Source: Neurospora tetrasperma FGSC 2508 (taxonomy: Eukaryota > Ascomycota > Sordariomycetes > Sordariales > Sordariaceae). From it: a stretch of 64,000 bases of DNA. A model generated the notes under the pieces. That model did no database searches. It saw only the letters and a list, made by a program, of their open reading frames with translations, and was not told where the DNA came from. The position numbers and the translations under genes were made by a program. Below, one piece after another: positions 1 to 10,821 of the stretch; positions within the stretch are counted from its first letter, which is position 1; each line of letters starts with the position of its first letter. Location of the stretch: positions 5,520,179 through 5,584,178 of the forward strand of contig NW_009799099.1 in assembly GCF_000213175.1 (NCBI RefSeq), in the 5' to 3' direction.

Positions 1-71
1 TTTTTCTTTTTTTTTTTCTTTCCACGCTCCGCTCGATCATCCTCCTATAGCGCTAACAAAAAATAATGCAG

Positions 72-616
72 GCCGCTCCCCCTGCCCAATGCTCAACGCC
101 CTCGCCAACCACGGCTACCTCCCGCACTCGGGGCGCGACATCTCCCTCGCCCAACTCATGCACGGTCTACAACGAGGCATCAACCTCTCCCCCAATGCGA
201 CCTTGATCGTAGGCATCAAAGCCCTCCAAGCCAGCACCACCGGCCACTGGACGACATTCCACCTATCCGACCTCAACCAGCACGGCGTCATCGAACATGA
301 TGGGTCCCTTTCCCGCGCTGACTTGTCGGCCCCGCCCAATTTTGATAACCATACGTTTGTCCCGGAGATATGGGCCGCTACGCTGCAGGTACTGGGTGAT
401 GAGGAGAGGATTAGTATCGAGAAGGCGGCGAGGATGCGCGGTTGGAGAATTGAAGAGGGGCCGAGAGGGAATCCGAATTTCAGGATGAGTAAGGAGGATA
501 AGAGGTTTAGTGCGATTGAGACGGCGTTGTATTTGAGGGTGTTTGGAAGGGGGACGGAGGGCGGGGCGGAGACGAGGTGGGTGAGGGTTTTGTTTGGTGA
601 GTTTATTTCTTTCTTT

Positions 617-672
<56 letters not shown>

Positions 673-953
673 CGGGGGAGGATAAACAGGCGGGAAGAAA
701 GATGGTGGTTGATGGGAGACGGTGGATGGAAAGGAGATTTTGTGGCGGTGATGCGGGTGTGAAAATCACAGCAGGGCGCTTGCGGCTGTGTGCTTTGGTG
801 CAGTGGAACACGGCGCTAACAAATTGAACAGAAGAGGAACGACTCCCGATCGAAGAAGGGTTCAAGAGATCCGACAAACCGTTGACGATTGCCGAGGTTT
901 TGGAGTTGCAGAGGAAGGTCGAGGCTGTCGGTGCTACTCCTGACCCGAAGTGA
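72..953 (+). CDS. Heme-thiolate peroxidase (chloroperoxidase / peroxygenase family), 3' part
   Basis: Joins 72..596 and 832..953; the 5' exons lie outside the window. Before 72 there is an intron end (GCTAAC branch point, then an ATGCAG acceptor). The exon opens with PCPMLNALANHGYLP, the signature around the proximal cysteine that ligates heme iron in Peroxidase_2 enzymes. About 70 residues on comes EHDGSLSRAD, the conserved Glu-His-Asp stretch near the active-site Mg/propionate. The second intron (597..831) has a GTGAGT donor, a GCTAAC branch point and a GAACAG acceptor; splicing restores an open frame ending ATPDPK. Members of this family are usually secreted and use H2O2 to oxidise or oxygenate organic substrates; the signal peptide would lie upstream and cannot be seen. 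The intron carries a 54-base T tract. Halogenating and oxygenating activity cannot be told apart from this sequence. Confidence 0.85.
619..672. repeat. 54-base homopolymer T tract inside an intron
   Basis: An uninterrupted run of T lies in the second visible intron of the peroxidase gene. It is far longer than any other homopolymer in the window. Its exact length is unreliable because such runs are prone to replication slippage and sequencing error. Confidence 0.9.
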
Positions 954-1244
954 GTGTGAAGGACGGCTTGGTGATGGAAAACCGGTGTTCATCTTGTTGT
1001 TCATCAATTGTTGGGAGAAAGGAACTGCAGTGCGGCGTTTCATGTTGTTTGTCCGCGTGGCATCGTTCAACTGCCGCGGTAATGGATGGAGGATACATGC
1101 AAAAATTGGAGGAAAAACACGAATGACAATTAATGAAACCAGAATCTGGCATGGAAGAAAAACGCAACAAAAAAGACAAGGAGCAATTGGCGATTGTTAA
1201 ACATCACAAGTGACAGAGCGAAAAATCGCAAAAAGATATTGAGA

Positions 1245-1336
1245 CTCGGATACCGGGAGTCGAACCCGGGGCTGTTGAGAGAGCAGTCACTCCTGAGAAG
1301 TGAGAGTCAACGATGTTACCGCTACACCATACCCGA
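1245..1336 (-). tRNA. tRNA-Glu (CTC), intron-containing
   Basis: On the minus strand the acceptor arms TCGGGTA and TATCCGA pair (one G-U). The T arm is CCGGG-TTCGACT-CCCGG. The anticodon stem is GTTGA/TCAAC. The loop reads C-T-CTC-A, giving anticodon CTC (codon GAG), followed by about 20 extra bases at the usual intron position after base 37. Length is about 92 nt including the intron. A broken copy of its 5' half lies at 38678..38720. Confidence 0.85.
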
Positions 1337-1689
1337 TTGAACTGATATGGTCCGATGTTGTTGAATGTGGGTCCAAAGCATCTAACTATATAGGGCAATT
1401 TGTTCTAGATTGCCTGAGGGAAATTGTCTCCTTTTTCAAATTATCAGCTTGGGAAGCATCATAACAGTCACTTGCAAGTAAAACGTGTTCGAGAGTGGGA
1501 AGACTTGAATAATTATTACGGGCGCCTGAAAGTAACGTTCTCAACTTATGAGTACGACATACTTGAACCTTGTATGCCACATCAGTTGTTCCAACTCACT
1601 CGCGGCCCACGACCATGACCTTACAACAGCCATTCGTACTTACCTACCTCCTCAAACGAGGTCAGTCTTACAACCACTTACCTCACCCA
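1337..1689. other. Intergenic, no gene seen
   Basis: No conserved reading frame or RNA is recognised. The long plus-strand open frames over 1548..2003 are Pro/Ser-rich shadows of the minus-strand gene that ends at 1690. Confidence 0.5.
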
Positions 1690-2217
1690 TCAACAAAACC
1701 TCATCCCCTCAAACTCCCTCCTCAAAACCTCCACATTCTCCACACTCCCAAACCGATCCTCAACCCTCAATCTCTCCATCTCCCCAACCAGTCTCCCCTC
1801 CTCAATCCTCTCCTCCCTCTCCATCCTCTCCAATCGTTCCCTCTCCCTCCTCTCCTTCCCCCTCCACATCTCCCTCACCGCCCACCCCTCCGTCTCCTCT
1901 CCAGCCTCCCTCCTCTCCCGCTCAAACCGTCTCGAACAGACCGGGCATATACTCTCTCCCTGAATCACACAAACCGACACCACCTCCTGCCCTAAGCGGG
2001 TAACGTCACTACGTCGGCCATACGTGTTGTAAGGACAGTCGCCACAGTCGACGCGGGGAGAATGTCGACCGCAGCAGTGAGCGGTGGCTGAGTCGAAATA
2101 ATAGGACCAGGCGGGGATACGTCCGCCGTTAAGGGTGGTGAGGCGGTAAGCAGGGCAGCGGGGGTCGCCGGCGAGGGCGGAGGGGCAGAAGTGGGAGATT
2201 ATGCGGCCTTGACACAT
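1690..2217 (-). CDS. Hypothetical Cys-containing protein with charged helical tail
   Basis: Single exon, 175 aa, starting MCQGRIISHFCPS. I do not recognise the family. The N-terminal half has about ten cysteines in pairs (CCGRH, CGDCPY, CPVC), suggesting a small metal-binding or disulfide-bonded fold. The C-terminal half is rich in Arg/Glu and looks like a long helix or coiled coil. No signal peptide is evident, so a cytosolic or nuclear site is more likely. The start chosen is the first ATG of the frame. The opposite strand is also open over much of this stretch but gives only low-complexity Ser/Pro protein, so minus is the better reading. Confidence 0.55.
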   Translation of the reverse strand: MCQGRIISHFCPSALAGDPRCPAYRLTTLNGGRIPAWSYYFDSATAHCCGRHSPRVDCGDCPYNTYGRRSDVTRLGQEVVSVCVIQGESICPVCSRRFERERREAGEETEGWAVREMWRGKERRERERLERMEREERIEEGRLVGEMERLRVEDRFGSVENVEVLRREFEGMRFC

Positions 2218-3278
2218 TTTGGTGGTATGGTTATCTTGGGATGGATGAGGTTTACCTTGGGATGTCTGATGGTGGTTGGGAGTAGTGGTTTGTTAGTTGT
2301 GGGATGGGGTGGTTACCTTGGTTTTTGGAGTGCTCTTTTTCTCGTAAAAGCTTATTTGATGCCTTGTTGATTCAAAGACTTTTTGTTGTCGTGATGATGA
2401 GCGAGATCATTTCGAATTCTGGAATTGGGGTGACGGGGTTATTGAGTATTTATGCTTGTGTTAAAGTCACGCTGTGGGGGTTGACAACTAGACTGTTCAG
2501 GATACTGAAATGAAGCAATGATTGTTGTGTCCGAATCAGGAGAGAACACTCCCGGCGAAAGGGAACCTGTGAAGGGCATTGTTCGGCATTTTGTGTCATT
2601 CCGCCGGAAGAATGAGAGTAAACTCTTTACGAGACATTGATCATGGATATGTCCCTGACAAGGTCTGAACAATGGGGACACATCATATTGCCGTAACTTG
2701 ATTATGTTGATAGCCCACGGGAATTTGAGGAACAGGGAGACAAGAACTGTCGTGAGGATCAAAAAGACATTGTTCTGGAGGCCTTTGTTCGCGGCACGTT
2801 GATGAACTACCGTGGTCAATGAAGTGTGAATCCGTACCCGCGGCGCACTGAACCATGATTAAAAGAATCTGTCCAATGACCGTTGCCCGCGGTGCAGAAT
2901 TGAGATTCAAGACTTCAAGATCTGGAAGTTCCGTGCCTTCCCATCTCACAGCAATGACAATTGGATGAACAGGGAATCGATCTTAAAACCCCACTAATTC
3001 CCTTGTCCAGTTAGACGTGCCTTGCAGTGTGGGGCAGCTGCTCCTCCACCGCCTGCCTTAAGCGACAGCAGCGCACAGACCACTCCATTTTTTGTTGCAG
3101 TTTCTTTTCCATCGTCGGCGCGGCAACGTCGAAAATTATCGAAAGGCAGCAGATTGAATCTGACAACTCTCACGACAACCTCACCTTCTCCATCCCACAT
3201 TACCACACACATTTTCCCGCTCGCCAGACCATACCAAATCACTCTACACACATCCACAGCTCAGACCAAACCGCCAAA
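2218..3278. other. Divergent intergenic region between the Cys protein and nop10
   Basis: No coding signal is seen. The last 250 bases before nop10 are CA/CT-rich on the plus strand, as fungal 5' leaders often are, and end CCGCCAAA just before the ATG. No clear TATA box or transcription-factor site was identified. Confidence 0.4.
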
Positions 3279-3572
3279 ATGCATTTGATGTACGTCCCCG
3301 CCAAGAACGCCGACGGCAAGCCGCTCGCGCGCCAGTACACCCTCAAGAAGGTCCTCGACGGTCAGGTCACCAAGAGCGCCCACCCCGCTCGCTTCTCTCC
3401 CGACGACAAGTGGTCTCGTCACCGCATCACTCTCCGCCGCCGTTTTGCGGTCCTTCTCGCCCAGAGTATGTATTTTTCCACCCACTCAATTGCCAGTGAA
3501 ATGGAGTTGAGCAGCGGCTGACGTTCCTTTTTTTCGCTGCGAACAGAGGCTCTCAACAAGACCACCGAGTAG
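3279..3572 (+). CDS. nop10: H/ACA ribonucleoprotein subunit Nop10
   Basis: Joins 3279..3465 and 3547..3572, giving about 70 aa. MHLMY at the N terminus, YTLKKV in the middle, and [17 protein letters not shown] with an Arg-rich helix after it are hallmarks of Nop10. This is the small core protein of H/ACA snoRNPs, which pseudouridylate rRNA and act in 18S processing in the nucleolus. The intron (3466..3546) has a GTATGT donor and a GAACAG acceptor, and the join makes a Lys codon followed by ALNKTTE and a TAG stop. Length fits the family (about 60-70 aa), with a slightly longer loop before the YTLKK strand than usual. The frame reopens directly after the stop and stays coding-like for another 350 bases (next entry). 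Confidence 0.9.
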
Positions 3573-3974
3573 AGTGACCGTGGCCAGCGGGATCCATTGA
3601 CCGAAATCAAGACTAAGTTCCATGTCAATGCCGCCACCCGTCTTTTGTTCGCGTCCGGCGCGAGACTCGTCGCCCCGGACGATGTCGACACCCACAACAA
3701 CCTTGTTAAGATGATGGAAGACGAAAAAGACAATTTCAGGAGAAAAACCGACAACTACAAGTTCAACGTCAAGGCCGCCGTCTTCTCCTATATGTTGGAC
3801 CAACACATGCTCAAGCAGGAGAACAATTTCGACAAGAAGATCAAGGCCATGCTCGAGGCCAATCACCCGGACGAGTACTATCTGGACCAGTACTACAAGA
3901 TGGTCAAGAACATGGAGAACTAAGCCGTTTTCAACAAAAAGGACGGCAACGCTCGCGGTAGCTACATGAAGTAG
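3573..3974 (+). other. Coding-like in-frame extension downstream of nop10
   Basis: The nop10 frame stays open past its TAG stop (3570..3572) to a TAA at 3921, then runs to a TAG at 3972. The roughly 115 codons between the first two stops use C- and G-ending codons as real genes here do, and encode a charged helical protein (for example MEDEKDNFRR, NNFDKKIKAMLEANHP, DQYYKMVKNMEN). No ATG lies near its beginning; the first in-frame ATG pair is around 3710. I do not recognise the protein. It could be a stop-codon readthrough extension, an exon of a separate gene with a distant start, or a gene tail separated by mutation. All three stops are one C-to-T change from a Gln codon, the change that repeat-induced point mutation makes. 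Confidence 0.4.
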
Positions 3975-6075
3975 TTGACCAACAACCTTCTCTTCTTGTC
4001 CGCCTATCTGCTGTGCTCGACCAGTTTGTTCTTGCTTCCACGACCACGACCTCGTTTTTGGCCGCTGCTCTCCTGCAGCGTTAGCATTTTATTATCCCGT
4101 TGGATCTTCAATCGAACCGATCGTTGGCAGACGGTTTTCTTCCCTACTTGCAACAATTTGGAAGTGGAAATTGGCAATCCACGACGACCGGGGGGCTTGC
4201 TTTGGTTTCAGATAATGACACACAAGACAATGATGGCAACCGACAGCAGCAGCGGCGGGATGGCAACCGACTGACTGAACTGGCTTGTTTCGGATTCTCT
4301 GGATCCCGGAGAAACACCTTTCTGATGCTTGATCTATATTGCATGTTTTTTTTTTTCTTTTCTCTTTCAGGTTTTCCAAAAAAGGAAAAGACAAGTTGGG
4401 CAGAGCTTGTCTTCTTCCTCCTCTGTGTGGCGTTTATCGGATACGGGATCTCTCCTTCAGTCTAGTCATTTGGCTAACTGGGATTTGGTTGGCGTCTTTT
4501 TGCTTGCTTCTGAGCATATAGTGTGGGAAAAACAATACCAATGACTTTCTCGATGATTTTTTTCTCGGTCCGTTGATGATACATTGGTGGTCACAGCAGA
4601 CCGTCCGTCCGCTCCTCACCGTGTTCACCTTCTCCTCCTATTTCTCCAATGAACCATGCATGACTGGCGTGACCGCTCGCTCATTCTCTCTCCATGCCTT
4701 CCTTCCTCTCCCTATCCCGTAAATCCTTACTCAGCACACTACCGTTCATATCAAATGCGCGAGGCTATTGCCATCCGACTCAACAAATTCCATTCCATTC
4801 CAGTCCCGACCAACACTTACTACCTACCCACTGTACCCGGAAATACTGTACCATGCCACATATATCAACCCAGGAAGTTACAAGCAGCCAGCCAGCCCAA
4901 GTCTAGTGTCGGTATTTACTAACCTACCCCATAGGCTAATAAAATCAAAACTACTTAACAGACGACAAAGCCAGACATCTATCTCTCAACGCTGTCCGTC
5001 AGATCAAGGACATACATACATAAACCAAAGCACACTTGCTTACGAGAGTAAAGCACCGCTACGTACGTACGTACCTTAGGTAGGCAGGCAGGTAGCTGTG
5101 GTCAACAACTCTCGCTCTCGTTCTCAGTCTTTCACTTTTTTGCCGGCCGGCCGGCTGGGGGACGTGGGATTTTGGTTGGTTGGGTAGGGCTGGGCTTACG
5201 GATGGATGGATGGATGGATAGGGTAAATATGATGGTGATGGCAAATTGATGGATGTATTAGGTTAGATACCTTACCTAGGTATAGGTATATTTGGCGGAT
5301 TGGCAGGTGTACTTGACAGGAGTTCTACGTGTAGCACTTTGAACGAGCCCCGGCCGTTCATGTCCTCATGAGATGACATCTTTCACGGGCTCAGAGGAAT
5401 CAGAATAGAGGTAGATTCTGAGGCTGAGACTGAGGCTGAAACTGAGGCTGAGACTGACTCGAAGTACCTCTAGGGATGTGAGGACTGGATGTCGAAATAA
5501 TTAGATAGGGCTTATATTATTGAAATCAGAATTGGAGATGGAGAGGATGATTGGGGTTGAAAAGGATGGTTGATGATAAGATTGAGTTCGAGGCTTGATG
5601 TTCGGGTGGATCTTTGTTCTTGGTTTCGAGAATCGGGTTCCCAGGTTTGAGGCCGTTCAGGTTCAGATTGTAGGGTTGAAGTTGAGATTGTAGGGTTGAA
5701 GTTCGGGTTCAGGTTATCCTGGAGATGAGGGCAGTAGACAGACGATTCGATGCATTCATAAGGCAGTTAGTGTCATCATTCGTAGGGCATGGGCACAGTT
5801 CCGGGGATTTGCACAGGCACAGGCGCAAGGAGCTGTTGAAATAGCATTGTTGTACCATGATGTATCACCGTAGATGGCTGCACGCAAGACGTTCTCAGAA
5901 AGTGTTCCTCTAAATAGACAGAAAAACAAACATATCTTTGATGAAACCTAACGCCATGACGCCATTGACAGTGACTACCAACAAAAGCAGAAATCATCCC
6001 TTTTTCCTTTCAGCCCAGATCCAGGATGCCCTCAGCATCAACCAAGCACATTAGCTAGCCACACTGGCTAACCGT
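3975..6075. other. Intergenic region with short repeats
   Basis: No supported gene. A stretch near 5195..5220 repeats GGAT. Around 5405..5460 a GAGGCTGAGACT-type 6/12-bp unit is repeated with variation. Around 5670..5710 a GTTGAAGTT(C/G) unit is duplicated. Several open frames on both strands here have no coding character. Confidence 0.45.
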
Positions 6076-7455
6076 TCACCTCCTCTTCTTGGCATTAACA
6101 TTCCTCCCCGCTCCGACCTTGATCCTATTATTCCCCGTCCCGCCCTGCCTCTGCCCCGTCAAGATACCCGGCAAGTAATCATCATCCATCAGATCCCTAT
6201 ACCGCGTCCTCTTCTCCTCCTCCGTCCTCCTGATATACTCCTTTTGATCCTCGGCGAGAATCAGTTCCTTACCCCAACCTCCCTTTCCACCACCTTTCAC
6301 ATTCTGGTTCTTCCCGCTCGCCGTACCGTGCGTCGGCTTAGGGATGCTGTAAACATTTCCGCGGTTGTTGAACTGGAAGTTCTTCTTGAGGTGCAAAGTA
6401 AAGTTGCCGGCGGCGTCCGTAGTGCAAGAAACGCGGGTGAGCGTGGGTTGGCCGCAAGAAGGGCAGAATTGCTTGGTGGTGTCCTTGCACACTTTCCAGC
6501 AGCCGTGGCAGCGGAGGACCCAGGTCTTGAGAACGGTGATGCGCGCAAAGGCGGAGTCGAGAAGGTTCAGGTTGATGCGCAGGGAGACGTTGCGCATGGC
6601 CATGTCGGAGGTGATGAGGGCTGCCTGGAGCGTTTTTTGGAGGGGCTCGGGGGCGACGTGGGCGGATTCGCGGGCTTGGACCTTTTTGATGTTTGTGGGG
6701 GCTGCAGCAAGCTTGTTAGCAACTGGTGGTAGGGGGCAAAAGAGTTTGGGGAGATAAAGAGGGGACTTACTGATCCATTCGCCGTCGTCGTCGGAGGCTT
6801 CGCCATCGTTCTCCTCCTCTTCTTCCTCCTCTTCCTCGGGAGCAGGTGTTGTCTCCTGCTCTTGGCTTCCAATGTCCAGCTTCTCGAGCTGCTCCTCCAC
6901 TTGCTTCACCTCCTCGGTCTTCTCCTCCGTTACGGGAGCAGCGTCGTTCTTCTCCTCGGTTGTGGCCTCCTTCTCTTCGCCCTCCTTAGCCGGTGGCGCA
7001 CCATTGACCGACTTCTGCCCGGGCTCCTTCCTCAACCGCCAATCACCACCGTTCCTCTCGCACTCAAGATCATACGTTAAAGCGATCAAGTGGATATCGG
7101 GCTTGGAAAGGACCATAAGATCACCGGTGCGGCGGGCAAAGTCGGTGACGAACTTGATGGACTCCGGGCGGGGGGTGCGGAACTTGAGGAAGGGCATGAG
7201 GGTGGTTTGGAATCGGAGTCGAGTGGCCTCATCGCGAATTTCTGATACGACCGAGGGAATGGTGTAGAGCTCCTCGGCTTGGGCGATAAGAGTAGAGACG
7301 CTGGGGTCGTTCTTGATGATGACGTTGGCGTCGATGACGAGGGAGTGAACGGGCTTCGTAGTCGTCGAGGTAGCGGCAGCGGGCGCTGTGGTGGTGGTGG
7401 GGGCGGGGTTCTGCTGGCTTTGCGCCGAGGGTTCGGCGACGGCGGGAGCATCCAT
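6076..7455 (-). CDS. nob1: 20S pre-rRNA site D endonuclease NOB1
   Basis: Joins 7455..6771 and 6701..6076, giving 436 aa. An N-terminal PIN nuclease domain begins VHSLVIDANVII and continues with SEIRDEATR, FARRTGDL and a catalytic Asp in SKPDIHLIALTYDLE. A long acidic linker follows. The zinc ribbon is CHGCWKVCKD...FCPSCGQPTL, and the protein ends in a basic NAKKRR tail. This is the order of NOB1, which cuts the 3' end of 18S rRNA at site D in late 40S assembly. The start is the ATG at 7455 in good context (AACATGG); an upstream ATG at 7581 would add 42 unlike residues. The 69-bp intron (6702..6770; GTAAGT, TGCTAAC, CTGCAG) contains no stop in frame. Confidence 0.93.
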   Translation of the reverse strand: MDAPAVAEPSAQSQQNPAPTTTTAPAAATSTTTKPVHSLVIDANVIIKNDPSVSTLIAQAEELYTIPSVVSEIRDEATRLRFQTTLMPFLKFRTPRPESIKFVTDFARRTGDLMVLSKPDIHLIALTYDLECERNGGDWRLRKEPGQKSVNGAPPAKEGEEKEATTEEKNDAAPVTEEKTEEVKQVEEQLEKLDIGSQEQETTPAPEEEEEEEEENDGEASDDDGEWISKSPLYLPKLFCPLPPVANKLAAAPTNIKKVQARESAHVAPEPLQKTLQAALITSDMAMRNVSLRINLNLLDSAFARITVLKTWVLRCHGCWKVCKDTTKQFCPSCGQPTLTRVSCTTDAAGNFTLHLKKNFQFNNRGNVYSIPKPTHGTASGKNQNVKGGGKGGWGKELILAEDQKEYIRRTEEEKRTRYRDLMDDDYLPGILTGQRQGGTGNNRIKVGAGRNVNAKKRR

Positions 7456-8864
7456 GTTGGCGGTGGTGCGAATGACGACTGGGATCGTGATACTGTTGAG
7501 TGGATTGAAGTGGCCGATGCGATCAGATGTCAGTACTATCATGCAGTGTTGTTGGTTGGAGAGATGGAATGCGGTCGCCAAAATTCAGGCGGAATCTGGT
7601 GGCAGAATTTTCTCTGCTATCGATTGCTGAATTCAGTTGCTTGTGTCAGACGTGAAATCAATGGACGCTTAGAAGACTCGATGATTGGACAATTTGAAGA
7701 AACAAAAACCCCACTTTGAATTCTTGGCATTCCAGGTTTACACTACACTAAACATTCTCCCCTGGGCGCTACTCTACTCTGACACAGTAGCGTATTGTAC
7801 GTTAAAGTTTCAGTGAGCTTCAATGCTACAGCGGTACTCTTTCCGAGCCCACAACGTTTTCCCGTCCATGGCCGGCTTCCGATCCTTCATCTAACCGACA
7901 TCTCGCCTATCGTCCGTTTGTTTATTACCGTCGGATCTCTGTGCCGTCACTCACTCTCTCCTTTCCTCTTGTCGTTGTATGTTTTGCAGGCACAAGCAGT
8001 GAATTTCTTGCATACCCGGGACTTTTACCCCCCGTCTACCCTCTACACTTACATTTCTCAACCCAGACCGCAACTTCAACTTCTTGTTTCAACCACATCA
8101 ACTCATCTCTCATCTCATCTTGTTACTATGTACCCCTGACTGAACACTATCATCAAAAAGGGAAAAAGCTTCGCCCAACGGTTTGGTTTGGATCTTTGCT
8201 AGCAAGGATACAACGTGTTGTCTTTGCATGGTCACATCTTGAAGAGCCTCCCGTCCGGACTTTCTTTGTCCAGGCAACCATGTGGAAGGGCGGTGATCAT
8301 CATCCCGTTTTTCTGGAGTATCAGTGCGCATCTTTTCTGAGTGCAGGAACTCTCATGCGCGTCATCGAAAGCCGAACTCCAGCTCGATCTCGTCGTCTTC
8401 CCCACGTGGTGGTGGCTCCTAGGCGATCGTCATTTGTCCCAAGGAGCAAATAAGAATGCCCGCTCCCTACAGTACCAGGAATCCCCAGTGCTCAAATATG
8501 ACAATCTTCCGTATTCCTCTCAACTAAACCCACCCAGATGGCGGAAATTGGCCCGCCTGAATGGCCTCACTGGTTAGCCAAGCGAGCCACTACGGGTTTG
8601 CCTCCCCATCTCTTGCTACACACGATTAAACCGAAGAGCCGAGTCATGCATGTGCATTCCTTTTTTAAACTTTGCCTAGTGTACAACTTGAATATCTGCC
8701 TTATATCTCCATGCCCTTGGGTCCATACCGTCAGATCAACGCATCATGTAACCTTTACTCGCCTCTCCCCACAAGCCAGACCTCCCCAGGGTCCAGCTTC
8801 GTGATTCCGTTCCTTTGGGCTGGCCGTCTCTTTTTCACCCATTACAACCGCAAGCTTCACAGTC
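7456..8864. other. Divergent intergenic region between nob1 and the membrane protein
   Basis: No gene is supported. The region is likely to hold both promoters. The 8000..8130 stretch is CA/CT-rich like a fungal 5' leader but leads into no convincing frame, so it may belong to a long leader of the gene starting at 8865. Confidence 0.4.
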
Positions 8865-10544
8865 ATGAATCAACCACCCATTGAGGATATACGACGACAA
8901 AATGCCTTCATCATTGTCTCGGCCGTCATGATAGTCGTGGCCCGTTAGTGACCCTATCGCCCTTGGCTATCTATTATTTCCTGAAGAGGTCCTGACTGGC
9001 TCCAGTGCTGTTCGTCATCCTTCGGTGCGTCAGCAGGTTCATCCTTATCCGAAATCCTGGCCCAGATGACTACTTTATCATTGCTGCTATGGTGGGTTGT
9101 TGACACTTCTTGTGAGGGAACGTATTGGAGACTGACTGATGTTCGCAGACCCTCACTCTTGGTTATCTCGTCAATGTCATCCTCGCTGCGCAGAATGGCA
9201 TCGGGCTGCCAATGTCGACGCTCACTATGCAAAACATGGTCAACTTCCTCAAAATCGTTCTCGCCATTGAAGTCATGTACTATGTCAACGTCTTTTGCAT
9301 CAAGGTGTCCATTCTCTTTACCTACATCCGATTCGGTAAGTCAGCCCGGCTCAGCACCCGTCGTATACCTGACTAACCGTTTCCCAGCCGTGACACGCAC
9401 TTTTCGTAATCTTTGCATAGGAACCATCGTCTTGCACGTTGTTTTCGTTCTTGTTTGCATCTTCACCACTCTGGGACAATGTCAACCTATTCACAAGTTT
9501 TGGGACATTACCGGCACTGTTAAAGGCACCTGCATCAATACAACCGCTTTCTTTTACTGTGAGAATTCTTCTGCCCCTTTTCCTCTACCCATACTGACAC
9601 CACCCACAGTCACCTCCAGCTTCAACATCGTCACCGACATCTGGATCCTCCTCCTCCCCATCTCCACCCTCCGCGAAATTCACCGCCCACCACGCGAAAA
9701 GGTCGCTCTCTTCCTCATCTTCGGCGTCGGTACCTTCGCCACCATCGCCTCCATCGTCCGCCTGCACACCATCTACACCTACACCCTAGCCACAGACCCG
9801 TTCCACGAGGGAACCAAAGTCAACCTATGGTCGGTGATCGAGGTGACCATCGCCATTTCGTGCGCCAGTGTCAGCGCGTTAAAGCCCATGTTTAGCAGAC
9901 GGCAGAGGAGGCTCACCCTGGGAGCAATCGGAGGAAGGAGTGGTGGTCATGGCTACCGAGCCTACGGGACAGGGACATTTACTGGTACCAATAACACGGG
10001 GAACGGGACTGGAGCAGGGAGTAGGAGTACAGGCACGTGGGCCCTGGCGAAGAATAAGGGGATTAACAACGGACTGGGCACACAATCTAGCGAAATCGGA
10101 TTACATGACGAAGACATGGAGGATATTGAGCTACAGAGGCTTGGCTCACATGCAGAAACTCTTGTCGACGATCAGGTCCAGGCAGAGAGCCAAAAAGAGG
10201 GGGAGAAGGAGTTCAACCGCCACTGGTCGCAACACTCGTCATCAGCTCAGTCAAGACAGCAACAACAACACGCCCGACAACAATCCACCTCCTCAGGGGC
10301 ATTCATCTCCCCCGCCTCCCCAAAAGGCCACCGAAATAACCTCTCACCACCAACAACAACAACGACAACACCCGACAATAGCGCCTCCTCCTCCCTCTCC
10401 CCCAATCCAAATCCAACGACCAAAACCAGCAGCCATCACCCTCAACAACCAAACCCGCCCCTTTTCCTTCCCTCCACCACTATCACCGAACCAGATCGCA
10501 GGCCACATGGGATTGAAATACCCGGGATACCAGGGACCTGCTAG
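8865..10544 (+). CDS. Fungal rhodopsin-domain (PTH11-like) integral membrane protein
   Basis: Joins 8865..8943, 9006..9091, 9149..9335, 9388..9558 and 9610..10544, giving about 485 aa. All four introns have GT..AG ends and keep the frame. The first 300 residues form about seven hydrophobic segments: helix 1 NAFIIVSAVMIVVA, then RNPGPDDYF after helix 2, KVSILFTYIRF, and a QCQPIHKFWD loop. NIVTDIWILLLPI, RLHTIYTY and the late signature NLWSVIEVTIAISCASVSALKP follow. This is the fungal rhodopsin-like domain shared by PTH11-related receptors and many membrane proteins of unknown ligand. No N-terminal CFEM domain is present. The last 190 residues are a disordered tail rich in Gly, Thr, Gln and Pro. 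Where the tail ends is uncertain (next entry). Confidence 0.85.
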
Positions 10545-10821
10545 TCAGCAGCAACAGCAGCAGCAGCAGCAGCAATACGGCGGCGGCGGTGCTAGCACTA
10601 GGGGAAGGGAGAGGGGAATGTCGGAGACTGCCTCTACTACCTCTACCTCTAGGCAGATGACGATGATGGGAGGCGTACAGAGTCAGGGTCAGGGACAGGG
10701 TCTGGATGGTGGGACTTGGGCGGGACTTCAGGGAGAGGTGGTCAGTACAGGTACTGGACCGCGGGACGGTACACCTACTAGGCCGCCGATAGGGCCGAGG
10801 GCGAGTACGTTTGGGGAGTAA
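10545..10821 (+). other. Possible alternative C-terminal coding of the membrane protein
   Basis: The frame used by the membrane domain stops at 10544. The next frame is open from about 9940 to 10821, and after 10480 it looks protein-like: a QIAGHMGLKYPGYQG segment, a ten-residue Gln run from CAG repeats, then a Gly/Ser/Thr tail ending RASTFGE. Either a further intron or a change in the CAA/CAG tracts moves the real protein into this frame, or it is unused. I found no clean intron joining the two frames. Confidence 0.35.

Noticed and set aside
263-877. Minus-strand open frame of 204 codons with a long Lys run
   Set aside because: It is the complement of the peroxidase exon and its poly-T intron; the Lys run is only the homopolymer.
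5059-5244. Short Ser/Pro-rich minus frame
   Set aside because: Comes from CCAT and TACC repeats, with no coding bias.
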